From positions 898,803-962,802 of the forward strand of contig NZ_FRAA01000001.1 of NCBI RefSeq assembly GCF_900142205.1: a stretch of DNA of 64,000 nt, given 5' to 3'. Of the stretch, positions 37,200 to 45,900 are shown one piece after another (positions within the stretch are counted from its first letter, which is position 1; each line of letters begins with the position of its first letter). The notes under the pieces were generated by a model that had not been told where the DNA came from, did no database searches, and was given only the letters and a program-made list of their open reading frames with translations. The DNA is from Reichenbachiella agariperforans. GTDB lineage: Bacteria > Bacteroidota > Bacteroidia > Cytophagales > Cyclobacteriaceae. The translations under genes and the position numbers were made by a program.

Positions 37200-38186
37200 A
37201 TGCCTGTCATATCACGATCTCCATACGGCAACTTTTTTTCATGGTTCAGAAATGGCCATCTAGAGACGATATACCCCAGTGTATTCAGAAAAATCAAAGG
37301 GCTACCCTACGAAAGAGAGCGCATCGACACGCCAGATGGTGACTTTCTGGATTTGGACTGGGTACAGACGGGCTCTAACAAACTCATCATCGTATCGCAC
37401 GGACTAGAAGGCAACACTACCCGGCACTACATCAAGAGCTGCGTCAGGTATTTTCATCAGAAAGGATACGATGTGCTCGCATGGAACTACCGATCCTGTA
37501 GCGGAGAGATCAACCGCACACTACGCCTCTACCATCATGGCGTCACCGATGATCTGGAGACGGTCATCCAGCATACCATCTCCACACGACGCTACAAAAG
37601 AATAGGACTCGTCGGCTACTCCATGGGAGGCAGCACTACCCTAAAATACTTGGGAGAAAACGGTGTCAACGTCCCCAAACACATCGTAGCAGCGGCAGTA
37701 TTTTCTGTCCCCTGCAATCTCTGGGATAGTGCCCACCAGTTAACATTCAGAAAGAACACCTTCTACCGTAAGCGATTCCTCAAAAAACTCATTCAAAAAG
37801 TAAAACAAAAGCATGCACAGTTCCCTGACGCAGTAAATATTTCTGCGATTGATAGGATTAAGTCATTTGGGCTATTCGATGAACGCTACACGGCTCCCTT
37901 GCATGGGTTTCGCAATGCACGCCACTTCTACAGCACCTCCTCTTCGGATCTACACTACCACAGCATTACCGTCCCGTCTCTAATCGTCAATGCGCTCAAT
38001 GATCCGCTGCTAGGCGAAAAATGTTATCCCTACGAAACTTGTCAAAACAGCAAAACACTGACCCTAGAAACACCCCGGTGCGGAGGACATGTAGGGTTTG
38101 GCCTGAGAGGAAAAAATTATAGTTGGATGGATCAAAGAGCCTTCGAGTACATCGACCGCTACATGCAAGAGTGGTCACTACACTGA
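37200..38186 (+). CDS. YheT-type alpha/beta hydrolase
   Basis: The 328-residue protein is an alpha/beta hydrolase of the YheT/EMB8 group: the opening NGHLETIYPSVFRK is family-typical, the oxyanion segment is IVSHGLEGNTTRHYIKS near residue 62, WNYRSCSGEINRTLRLYHHG near 100, the nucleophile elbow GLVGYSMGGSTTLKYLGE near 142, and the catalytic Asp and His lie in VNALNDPLLG near 265 and CGGHVGFGLRG near 300. The fold is intact. The physiological substrate is unknown. It is divergent from the ROK gene with 89 bases between. Confidence 0.9.
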   Translation: MPVISRSPYGNFFSWFRNGHLETIYPSVFRKIKGLPYERERIDTPDGDFLDLDWVQTGSNKLIIVSHGLEGNTTRHYIKSCVRYFHQKGYDVLAWNYRSCSGEINRTLRLYHHGVTDDLETVIQHTISTRRYKRIGLVGYSMGGSTTLKYLGENGVNVPKHIVAAAVFSVPCNLWDSAHQLTFRKNTFYRKRFLKKLIQKVKQKHAQFPDAVNISAIDRIKSFGLFDERYTAPLHGFRNARHFYSTSSSDLHYHSITVPSLIVNALNDPLLGEKCYPYETCQNSKTLTLETPRCGGHVGFGLRGKNYSWMDQRAFEYIDRYMQEWSLH

Positions 38187-38615
38187 TCAGTGATCACTAC
38201 GCCTCTATAGACTTCAATACCATTGGATTGCAGCAATGATTAAAATTCTCTACGCTACCAACGTCAAGATTCTAGATTATTAGAACCTTGACAAGCCAGC
38301 CAAAAAAGCTAGGGTTTTAACTCCAAAAGTTTATTGAGTATATAAAGGCACCAAGGTCACACCAAGCGTCATCTGATTGGATAACGTCGGTTCTCTAGAG
38401 TAGAATGACTCAACACCTCCGCTGGTGCGAACTCAATGTCGTTAAGTTAAACGCATACGCTCCGTTGGGTCATCCCGACGGGGGAGGGATCTTTGCCATT
38501 CTGAAAGGATTTGTGCTTTAGTGTATAGATTTCACCTATCGTCGAAATGACAGAAATCTAACCTTTATGACATTGGGTGTAAGTGCACCTTTTTTCAATA
38601 ATCATTGTCTGAATG

Positions 38616-38779
38616 GTCGTTCCCTACAGTTTTCTACCTTCCTAGCATTACAGAAAGTCGTTTCCTACAGTTTTCTATCATCCTAGCATTCTGGGAGGCT
38701 GTTTTCTACAGTTTTCTGCATTCCTAGCGTTCTGGAAGATCATTTTCTACAGTTTTCTGCATTCCTAGCACTCAGGAAG
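38616..38779. repeat. Tandem repeat, four units of 41 bp
   Basis: Units 38616-38656, 38657-38697, 38698-38738 and 38739-38779 all share the core CTACAGTTTTCT followed by TCCTAGC, with diverged ends. A partial fifth unit (GCTGTATTTTT) follows. The period is four helical turns. Each unit contains ACAGTTTTC, one letter away from a LytTR half-site, and the array begins about 50 bases past the stop of the LytTR regulator gene, but it lies downstream of that gene. The remaining bases of the 645-base gap 38187-38831 contain no gene; a segment around 38460-38500 (GGTCATCCCGACGGGGGAGGG) resembles an intergenic repeat type seen in Bacteroidota. Confidence 0.85.
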
Positions 38780-38831
38780 GCTGTATTTTTGGAGATTCCC
38801 CGTTCCCGTCATGCTTTTGGGCATCCTTTTG

Positions 38832-39590
38832 TTAGCCATCCAGCCATGCTTTGAATGCTGCGACGCGCTCGCGAGATACGATGAGTTCATTGTTGTCCCA
38901 GTGCGGCAAGACGATCTTGAGCCGACTGTTCGAGTAAGAGACGATGTCTCGAATGGCTTTCATCTGTACGATGAATTTGCGATTGACTCGAAAGAAAACA
39001 CTTGGATCAAGTAGCTCGGTCAGTTGATCCAGTGTGAAGTCAATGATGAATTTTTTCCCCTCCTCGTGCTGCAAATAGGTACTCCCCTCCTCACTGTAGA
39101 GGCAGGCGATGGCATCCGTCGGGATCGTCTTGATGTGCTCTCCGATCTTGACGACAAAGCGCTCCTTGTAGGACTTGGCTGGTGCTCCCAGCATCTGCTG
39201 GAGCTGTGACACATCGATCATTGGATTGGCGGCTTTGCTGAGGTGCTCAAACTTGTCCAGAGCCCGCTCCAGTTTCTCCAAGACAATGGGCTTGAGCAGA
39301 TAGTCGATACTGTTGACCTCAAAGGCCTTGATGGCATACTGGTCATAGGCAGTGGTGAAAATCACCGGGCAATCAACACTCACCTGTTCGAAGATCTCGA
39401 AGCTAGACCCATCGGCCAGATGAATATCAAAGAACAGTAAATCAGGGCTCTGGTTGGATCGCAACCAAGCCGCAGCAGACTTGACGGTATCCAACACTTC
39501 CAATACCCTAAGGTCGGGCTGGAGCTCTCCGAGCAGTCTCGCCAAACGGTCCGCAGCGATCCCCTCGTCTTCTACGATGAGTACATTCAT
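38832..39590 (-). CDS. LytTR-family response regulator
   Basis: The 252-residue protein has a receiver domain (residues about 1-120) with phospho-acceptor Asp in PDLLFFDIHLADGSSF near 56, the T of FTTAYDQYAIKAFEVNSIDYLLKP near 80-105, and a C-terminal LytTR DNA-binding domain (about 150-250) with FVVKIGEHIKTIPTDAI and RVNRKFIVQMKAI. It is the regulator of the sensor kinase encoded four bases upstream (overlap ATGA). LytTR proteins bind paired short repeats spaced about 21 bp; such a pair is found ahead of the operon at 44155. Confidence 0.95.
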   Translation of the reverse strand: MNVLIVEDEGIAADRLARLLGELQPDLRVLEVLDTVKSAAAWLRSNQSPDLLFFDIHLADGSSFEIFEQVSVDCPVIFTTAYDQYAIKAFEVNSIDYLLKPIVLEKLERALDKFEHLSKAANPMIDVSQLQQMLGAPAKSYKERFVVKIGEHIKTIPTDAIACLYSEEGSTYLQHEEGKKFIIDFTLDQLTELLDPSVFFRVNRKFIVQMKAIRDIVSYSNSRLKIVLPHWDNNELIVSRERVAAFKAWLDG

Positions 39591-40669
39591 GAGGTCTCTA
39601 GTTTGATGATGGGTACCTCGACGGTGAACTGGCTTTGATCGGTCGTGACTTTGACTTCACGGTCGCTGAGATAGCTGTAGCGCGAAGTGATGTTTTTCAG
39701 TCCTAGTCCCGTCGAATCGGGCTTTTCTTGCTGTATCGGATTCAGGCTATTGGACACGAGGACAGAGTCTGAGCGATAGTCTATCTGTATCGACAAGGGC
39801 CTTTCTTTGGAGATCTCGTTGTGCTTGATACAGTTCTCTACAAGCATCTGTAGCGCCAGCGGAGGCACATGATCTTGGCCAGCCATTTGATCCATACCGG
39901 TAATGGTCACGGCAAAGTTCTTCCCAAAGCGGATCTCGTTGAGATAGACAAACGACTGGGTGAACGCCAGTTCGTCCGAGAGCGGCACCAATTCCTGATT
40001 TTGGCTTTGGAGTACATAGCGGTAGACATCCGACAGCTTATGGATGAAGTCCACCGCCTTTTGCTGGTCATCGTAGACCAATGAAGTCAGGGCATTGAGA
40101 CTGTTGAACAGGAAGTGCGGATTGACCTGGCTCTTGAGGGTTTCTAGTTTGGACGTAGCGTTTTCCGTATTCAGTTTCTCGTTTTGCACCGCTGCATCTC
40201 GCCACGACACGAAAAAACCACGCGCATGAAAGAACATCGAGATAAACAAGGCAATAGAAACCGTCGTAATGATACTCCCCTTGAGGTGTCCACCGTACAG
40301 CATCTCCCAAAAGTCCTTGTGCATCAAGTACGCTACGATGACATAGTTCATCACAAAAACGACAAACACCGTATAGAGAATCATCAGGATCAACGAGGCG
40401 ATAGTTCGCTCGACAGGTTTGTGCAACCAATCAAGGTATCGTCCCAGACCATCTACCAACAAGCTGTTGCCTACCGAGAGTGCGATCCAATAGAGGTACG
40501 ACACCAATACCGAAAGAGCAAACTGACCATAGTCCCCCTCACTGATGCACTGCGGGCAAAAAAAGTAGGAGATTACCAAACTCCCGATGATCGGAATCAC
40601 CACAAGCATTCGTACCTGTCTCTTCCATTTGTCTCTGCGGGAGACACATCCGCCATTTTCATTCGTCAT
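39587..40669 (-). CDS. LytS-type sensor histidine kinase
   Basis: About 360 residues. The N-terminal half has four hydrophobic segments (residues about 18-40, 48-70, 80-105 and 112-140), so it senses from the membrane. The C-terminal half has the His_kinase motif LKSQVNPHFLFNSLNALTSL near 190 and the ATP-binding region VPPLALQMLVENCIKHNEI near 268 and STGLGLKNITSRYSYL near 325. It overlaps the LytTR gene by four bases. ATG at 40669 was chosen over TTG at 40678. The kinase is the fourth gene of a receptor operon, which suggests that it responds to the receptor's cargo; this is inference. Confidence 0.93.
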   Translation of the reverse strand: MTNENGGCVSRRDKWKRQVRMLVVIPIIGSLVISYFFCPQCISEGDYGQFALSVLVSYLYWIALSVGNSLLVDGLGRYLDWLHKPVERTIASLILMILYTVFVVFVMNYVIVAYLMHKDFWEMLYGGHLKGSIITTVSIALFISMFFHARGFFVSWRDAAVQNEKLNTENATSKLETLKSQVNPHFLFNSLNALTSLVYDDQQKAVDFIHKLSDVYRYVLQSQNQELVPLSDELAFTQSFVYLNEIRFGKNFAVTITGMDQMAGQDHVPPLALQMLVENCIKHNEISKERPLSIQIDYRSDSVLVSNSLNPIQQEKPDSTGLGLKNITSRYSYLSDREVKVTTDQSQFTVEVPIIKLETS

Positions 40670-40807
40670 ATCAAACAAATCTAATCATCAATCTCGTTAG
40701 ATAACAAGAGTTAAGAATCAAGGCTTGAGACCACTAGACCTTAGACCGAACAGGCTTCCCCATTTTTGTCTAAAATCTAAGGCCTAAATACCAATTGCTA
40801 ACAAAGG

Positions 40808-41452
40808 TTATTCTGCTCCGTTACACTTACTGGTCCACTCTTCGAGCCCATAGCTGCCCCAGGTCGGCGCGAGTGGATTGCTTGGCGCTTGCGTATCAAA
40901 CATCTCCAGTGACTTCATGATCAACTGACAGGATTGACCCAGTGGCTGTCCAAAAAACTCCGCTGTACCCATTTGCATCTGCCCCATAAACAGTACTGCC
41001 CTTGGGTTATTAGGATCCAATTGCATGGCTTTGGTAAACAAGCCGTAAATCTTCGGAGACAGCGTCTGCCCTCTCGTACCAGGGTCCACGCCTATTTTGA
41101 TCATGTAGATGAATCCCTCCATGGCCTTGATCTCCGAATTGTTTGCACTGAGACCATCCGCCTTGGACAAACTCACCAATGCCTCGTCCAGTACCTTGTC
41201 CTGCACCTGTGCATCCTTGATGCGAAATGCCTTGAACACCTGCGACAAAGACGCATAGTAGTAGGGTTCCCATTTGTCCTTTTCGGCATCCCCTATCCGG
41301 GAAAAAGTATTCGTGAGTCGGTCTAGGTCTGCTGTAGACGCAGCGGTGTAGATGGACTGGATATTGTCCAGCATGGCTTTTTCGTACTTTCCATTGTCAG
41401 CTGATACTGTGAGGGAACAAATTGCGAGTAATAGTGTGAATATCGTTTTCAT
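40808..41452 (-). CDS. Exported TPR-like protein of the receptor operon
   Basis: The 214-residue product has a signal peptide (FTLLLAICSLTVSAD, cleavage near residue 18) and several TPR-like helical pairs (YYYASLSQVFKAFRIKDAQ, IYGLFTKAMQLDPNNPRAVLFMG). The C-terminus ends GLEEWTSKCNGAE with a single Cys. It lies between the DUF2141 gene and the histidine kinase and is probably co-transcribed with them, separated by 20 and 138 bases. It may link the outer-membrane parts to the sensor; no function is known. I recall similar proteins beside TonB receptors and DUF2141 genes in this phylum. Confidence 0.75.
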   Translation of the reverse strand: MKTIFTLLLAICSLTVSADNGKYEKAMLDNIQSIYTAASTADLDRLTNTFSRIGDAEKDKWEPYYYASLSQVFKAFRIKDAQVQDKVLDEALVSLSKADGLSANNSEIKAMEGFIYMIKIGVDPGTRGQTLSPKIYGLFTKAMQLDPNNPRAVLFMGQMQMGTAEFFGQPLGQSCQLIMKSLEMFDTQAPSNPLAPTWGSYGLEEWTSKCNGAE

Positions 41453-41472
41453 GATTTCGAATGTTTTAGTTT

Positions 41473-41889
41473 TTAATGAAGTGTGATGGTAATATTTTGA
41501 TCGGTCGCTACCTCGAATTGCGCATCTGCGAAACTCGGAGGGCCATAAGAGCCCTTGGCGTCATTGGAGAAACCATAGGGTTCGGCAGGGATCCCAAACA
41601 CCCAAGTGTCCAGTTCGCCGTTGGCATTTTCGTCATGGTAGATGCTGACCGCATAGACGCCAGCTTCTACAGGGTCAAAGACCAGTGTCAGTTCATCGTT
41701 TCCCGTTACCTTTTGAGAAACGTAGACTCCTTCTTTGAGGAAACTCGATTCGCTGACATACAGGCTTGCTCTGATCTCCCCCGTATTGGCTTTGATATTT
41801 TTGACCACTACGGTCACTTGGTGTTTGTTGCCTCCTGCCTGAGCAGTCCAGGTCAACAAACACATGGCGATAAGAAATAGTTTTTTCAT
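41473..41889 (-). CDS. DUF2141-domain exported protein
   Basis: The 138-residue product has a signal peptide (FLIAMCLLTWTAQAG) and matches DUF2141: VTVVVKNIKANTGEIRASLYVSESSFL, then the acidic AVSIYHDENANGELDTW motif, and FGIPAEPYGFSNDAKG toward the end. This family is found with TonB receptors in Bacteroidota and is thought to act in the envelope, but its activity is not known. It is 22 bases downstream of the receptor and 20 bases upstream of the TPR gene. Confidence 0.88.
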   Translation of the reverse strand: MKKLFLIAMCLLTWTAQAGGNKHQVTVVVKNIKANTGEIRASLYVSESSFLKEGVYVSQKVTGNDELTLVFDPVEAGVYAVSIYHDENANGELDTWVFGIPAEPYGFSNDAKGSYGPPSFADAQFEVATDQNITITLH

Positions 41890-41911
41890 GATTTGTAAGA
41901 TTTAAGTTGAT

Positions 41912-44068
41912 TTATAAATATTCTAGTTGGTTGGTTTTCTTGTCTTTGGTCAGGGAGATAAACACGCCCACGAAGAAGAAGCGCTTGGCCTGCTGGCCTA
42001 TCGCTTGCGAATCGTACACTCCGCTAGCATCTGGCGTGTCGGCATAGTCATAGCCGAAGACATTGTCTCTGCCGAGCAGATTGGTCGCAGATGCATAGAG
42101 GATGACATGGGGTCGGTACAAAAAGGCAAAGTTGAAACTCAAATTGGCATAGTACTTCGTTTTCTGATTGTTGAATTCATCCTCGTTGGGGTCGTTGTAC
42201 GGGCGACCACTGTTGAAGTCCCACGTCGCACCAATCTGCGTACGGATCACAGGAATGAAATGCTTGTACACCACTGACACATTGTGCATCGCCGCAAACT
42301 CCGGTCGCACTTGCTGAGGATAGTTGCGGTAGTCTCGCTTGCTGTCTATGAAGGAGTACGATACCCAGTAGTCTGCATTCTTGATCGTTTTGGCATCCCT
42401 AAAGAATAAGTCGATCCCGCGCGCATAGCCCTCCCCCGAATTGGTGTAGGTCGTCGGGTTGTAAATATCATCCGCATCGTACCTCACCAAATCCTCATAG
42501 GTCTTGTAGTACAGCTCCCCGCGGAAGGTGAAACCTTCTTTGATGCGCTGGTAGCTGAGGATGTAGTGATCCGCCTGCTCTGGCAGGATGTAATCCTGCG
42601 CGGCGAGCATCAGGTCACGCTGCGGCAACTGATGAAACTGCCCAAAAGCTGCGGAGACCTGCGAGTATTCACCTGTCTTGTAAGCCATCGAGACACGCGG
42701 TGACCACTGCCCCTCCTCAAACACCGAGTAGTGCGCATAGCGGAGACCTGCACGCAGCGTTAGTGCCTGTGTCAGGAAATAGTCCCCTTCTACAAACCCC
42801 GCCAGTTGTGTATTGTCATAGGCACGATCAAACGCTGAGTTGTCCACCAATCGGGTATCCTCCTTTTCGTCCGCGCGGATCATCTCCCCTCCTGCTTTGA
42901 GGGACAAACTCCCGATGTCCGTGGTATAGTAGCTCTTGGCATGCACTGCCTTATTTTGCCCCTCTACCCGGATGGCATTGTAGTCGGTATCTTGGTGGTA
43001 TAGACCATAGGATACCCCAAAGTAAGCCATGCCTGCATCCCCAAGACCTTTCTTGTAAGTCGCATTGAGATAAGTATTGTCGTTTTGGACTTTGGTATCG
43101 TCTCCCGCGGGGTTGTTGATGCTGGGGATGATGGCATGAAATCCACTGCGGTCATAGTTGGCATAGACCTTCAGCATGTCTTGTTTGTTGATCTTCTGTC
43201 GAAGCATAAACGTGCCATTGGCTGACGTGAAACCATCCTTCCAATCGTACGTCTGCTTGACGAGGTTCATGTAGGGGTCCAGGTTCATGTATTCTATCTT
43301 GGCATACACCGACCCCTGATCCCAACGCTGCGTATGGGCTACAGCTCCTCCTACCGACATCAGACTGATATCGGTAATCGTCTCATCGGCCAGATCCAGC
43401 GAATTGAGTGAAAGCACAGAAGACAGCGCCTGCCCATACTCCGCAGAGTAGCCCCCAGTACTGAAGAATGTCCCTTTGAATAAAAACGGATCGAATCGCC
43501 CCCGGCTAGGGACGTTGCTCGGTGTAGTGGTGTAGAAGTTGCTCACCCAGATCCCATCGACAAAGGCCTGCGTCTCGTTGGCTGTACCTCCTCGGACAAA
43601 GAGACGTCCCGTCTCCCCATTGGTAGTCGTCCCGGGCAGCATATTGAGTGCGCCCGAAACATCCGCCCCCGCACCAGCAGTCATCGCAATATCCAGCGGT
43701 TTGAGTACGGTAGCCTTTTGCTCATCACTCGCCTCAAAACTCCCTGCCGTGATGGTGACACCTGAGAGGCGGTTGACTTCCTCTTTGAGACGAATGTCTA
43801 AGCGATGTGACTCGCCCATCGTCAGTACCTCCTCGTGGGTCTTGTACCCGATGAAACTAGCGACCAAAGTCTGCTCGCCTACCTCATATGTGCGAAACGA
43901 GAACCGGCCCTCTATGTCCGTCGTAGTGCCATCATAGCTCCCCATGATGTAGACACTCACGCCCGGCAATGGCTCGCCATCCGTGTCATGTACCTGTCCC
44001 GTGATCTGTCCCAAAAGGATGGGAATACAGAGTAGATTAAATAATGCGGTTAGAATTGAATTTTTCAT
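41912..44068 (-). CDS. TonB-dependent receptor with a carboxypeptidase-like N-terminal domain
   Basis: About 718 residues: a signal peptide, a CarboxypepD_reg-like domain (ITGQVHDTDGEPLPGVSVYIMGSYDGTTTD, FIGYKT), a plug domain (RLSGVTITAGSFEASDEQ, GALNMLPGTTTNGETGRLFVRGG near residue 150, and the AEYGQALSSVLSLN end of plug) and a barrel ending near FFFVGVFISLTKDKKTNQLEYL. ATG at 44068 (MKNSILTALF) is preferred; upstream residues lack signal-peptide character. It is the first gene of the operon through DUF2141, TPR, LytS and LytTR. The substrate is unknown, and the ending lacks the usual terminal Phe. Confidence 0.9.
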   Translation of the reverse strand: MKNSILTALFNLLCIPILLGQITGQVHDTDGEPLPGVSVYIMGSYDGTTTDIEGRFSFRTYEVGEQTLVASFIGYKTHEEVLTMGESHRLDIRLKEEVNRLSGVTITAGSFEASDEQKATVLKPLDIAMTAGAGADVSGALNMLPGTTTNGETGRLFVRGGTANETQAFVDGIWVSNFYTTTPSNVPSRGRFDPFLFKGTFFSTGGYSAEYGQALSSVLSLNSLDLADETITDISLMSVGGAVAHTQRWDQGSVYAKIEYMNLDPYMNLVKQTYDWKDGFTSANGTFMLRQKINKQDMLKVYANYDRSGFHAIIPSINNPAGDDTKVQNDNTYLNATYKKGLGDAGMAYFGVSYGLYHQDTDYNAIRVEGQNKAVHAKSYYTTDIGSLSLKAGGEMIRADEKEDTRLVDNSAFDRAYDNTQLAGFVEGDYFLTQALTLRAGLRYAHYSVFEEGQWSPRVSMAYKTGEYSQVSAAFGQFHQLPQRDLMLAAQDYILPEQADHYILSYQRIKEGFTFRGELYYKTYEDLVRYDADDIYNPTTYTNSGEGYARGIDLFFRDAKTIKNADYWVSYSFIDSKRDYRNYPQQVRPEFAAMHNVSVVYKHFIPVIRTQIGATWDFNSGRPYNDPNEDEFNNQKTKYYANLSFNFAFLYRPHVILYASATNLLGRDNVFGYDYADTPDASGVYDSQAIGQQAKRFFFVGVFISLTKDKKTNQLEYL

Positions 44069-44154
44069 TCGGTTTGTTTGATTTTGATAGCTCAAACATC
44101 GAATGACAGGCAATGATTACATAATGGAAATGGGTGAGTTGTAGGATTTTGAGA

Positions 44155-44184
44155 ATGAACTGTGAAAGAAACTGAATGAACCGG
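44155..44184 (-). promoter_or_regulatory. LytTR-like direct repeat upstream of the receptor operon
   Basis: On the minus strand, two 9-mers CCGGTTCAT and ACAGTTCAT occur 21 bases apart start to start; the second matches the LytTR half-site pattern [TA][AC][CA]GTTN[AG][TG] exactly and the first shares GGTTCAT. Two-turn spacing is the normal arrangement for LytTR binding. The site lies 87-116 bases before the receptor start codon, in the operon that encodes a LytTR regulator. Confidence 0.5.
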
Positions 44185-44283
44185 AATCGTGTTTCATACA
44201 TTTTACCTCCTGAGCACAGGACCAAACACAGAGACTGGCCTCTGCCACTTATCTAGTAGACCGCTGATCTATGACGCCCAGCA

Positions 44284-45498
44284 TCAGCTGACTGCCCTGT
44301 GCCCTTTGTAGCGCATCCCGATGTTGTACATCACATTCCCCGCAAGGGTACAGAGAAACATCGCCGTACCGACTGGCACCAAGTCATCGGCGTGGAACAG
44401 TGCGATAACACTACCTACTAGAAACCCCAAAACAAACCTAGAAATCCCTATCGCAGCATTGGCCGACGAACTCACCTTGGGGTTGTGATTCAAGATGACC
44501 GCTGTGCCATTGCCAAACACCAACCCAAGACTACCGATAAAAAGCACGACACCTCCGAACACTCCCCAAAACGAAGGTTCGTCCAGGCGGACAGACACGA
44601 ATAGAATCACGCCCGCCACCAACTGCAACAGCATCCCCGCACGCAGAATGTATCTCGGACGATAGTACTTGAGCAACTGCGTATTGACAAAAGACAACAT
44701 GACATTCAAAATGATGTTGGCGGCAAACAAATACGGAAAGTAATCCGGATCAACCGCGAAGAAATCCAAATAGATAAAGGATGCACTGGTGATGAAAACA
44801 TACATTCCAGACATGGACAGGCTAATCGAGAACAAGAATATAATCGATTGGCGGTCTTCAAAGAAGCTCTTGTACTTGTCAAACAACTGCCGTGTCGTGA
44901 GTCTCCGCGTGATCAAGGCTTGATCCCTAGATTCGGATACAAAAACCGAGAAGACCAGAAACAGCACACATGAAAAACCAAACAGAAAGTAAAAGACCGA
45001 CTCCCAACCAAAATGACTGATCAAAACAGCGCCTAACACAGGAGCAATCAATGGTGCAAGCATCATCATCATACTGGTAATGGTCACCAGCCGAGCGACA
45101 TGCTTGCCTTCGTACCAGTCACTGATGAAGACATTGGAGGTGACTGTGGCAAAACCTCCACCAAATGCCTGCAAGACCCGCAGCACCAAGATCACCTCAA
45201 TCGAAGTACTGACAGAGATCAGCAAAGACGAAAGCCCATACAGCCCTATTCCTAGCAGAGCCACGGTCTTGCGACCAAACGAATCAGACAGCGGCCCTCC
45301 TATAAAGTTCCCGATGGCAAACCCTAGAAAATACAGCGTAATCGTAAGCTCAATGACGCTGAGATGCACGCCAAACACCTCTGCCATCATCGGCATAGCG
45401 GCTAGGTAAGTATCTATAGCAAACGGCGATAGTGTCACCAGACTGGCCAACAAAATCGTAATCAGGAATGACTCCTTAGGTATTTTCCAACTTCTCAT
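44284..45498 (-). CDS. MFS multidrug transporter, Bcr/CflA type
   Basis: The 404-residue protein has about 12 transmembrane segments and the DHA1 Bcr/CflA features: SPFAIDTYLAAMPMMAEVF near residue 24, the motif-A-like GPLSDSFGRKTVALLGI near 67, and RVLQAFGGGFATVTSNVFISDWYEG near 108. Such pumps export drugs or small metabolites by proton antiport. Length is normal. It lies between the receptor operon and the acyl-CoA dehydrogenase gene and is probably transcribed alone. It lies 170 bases from the LytTR-like site and reads the same way as the receptor operon. Confidence 0.92.
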   Translation of the reverse strand: MRSWKIPKESFLITILLASLVTLSPFAIDTYLAAMPMMAEVFGVHLSVIELTITLYFLGFAIGNFIGGPLSDSFGRKTVALLGIGLYGLSSLLISVSTSIEVILVLRVLQAFGGGFATVTSNVFISDWYEGKHVARLVTITSMMMMLAPLIAPVLGAVLISHFGWESVFYFLFGFSCVLFLVFSVFVSESRDQALITRRLTTRQLFDKYKSFFEDRQSIIFLFSISLSMSGMYVFITSASFIYLDFFAVDPDYFPYLFAANIILNVMLSFVNTQLLKYYRPRYILRAGMLLQLVAGVILFVSVRLDEPSFWGVFGGVVLFIGSLGLVFGNGTAVILNHNPKVSSSANAAIGISRFVLGFLVGSVIALFHADDLVPVGTAMFLCTLAGNVMYNIGMRYKGHRAVS

Positions 45499-45811
45499 TC
45501 TTATTCGACGGGTTCAAATCGGCCTGTACAGACCATGGGGGTTGTGTCTCGTCTCTCTCATCATGCAGGTCGCAATGATATCGCATTTGGACACTAGGTC
45601 AAACCACTTTTCCACCAGTGGCAATACAAGTATCACTCCTTATCGTTATACTCTATCCAGATCAGAAGGTTTGGTCACATATGCTACCTGCTCTTTCGAT
45701 GATAAATAGTGGACACTATCCCCATAAGAAACACCTGCTATTGAGCAATATAAATCTCTATTTCTTTTTCATCTGAGCGAATCCTTTCACAAATAAAATT
45801 CTCAATTTAGT

Positions 45812-45863
45812 ATGCACGCATAATATATTTCATATATATTTGATATTGTTATGCATGCATAAC
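45812..45863 (+). promoter_or_regulatory. Two palindromic operator-like sites before the acyl-CoA dehydrogenase gene
   Basis: The perfect 16-bp palindrome GTTATGCATGCATAAC (45848-45863) is preceded by TATGCACGCATA (45812-45823), a one-base variant of its core, with centres 38 bases apart. The nearer site ends 38 bases before the start codon. A dimeric repressor of the TetR type binding two sites is likely; the regulator is not in the window. The rest of the 402-base gap 45499-45900 shows nothing else. Confidence 0.5.
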
Positions 45864-45900
45864 AGACCACAAAAAACCGAACATCATAAAGTTAAAGCAT

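Noticed and set aside
38616-38779. Possible CRISPR array (41-bp periodic repeat)
   Set aside because: The units are contiguous with no unique spacers between them, and no cas gene is in the window.
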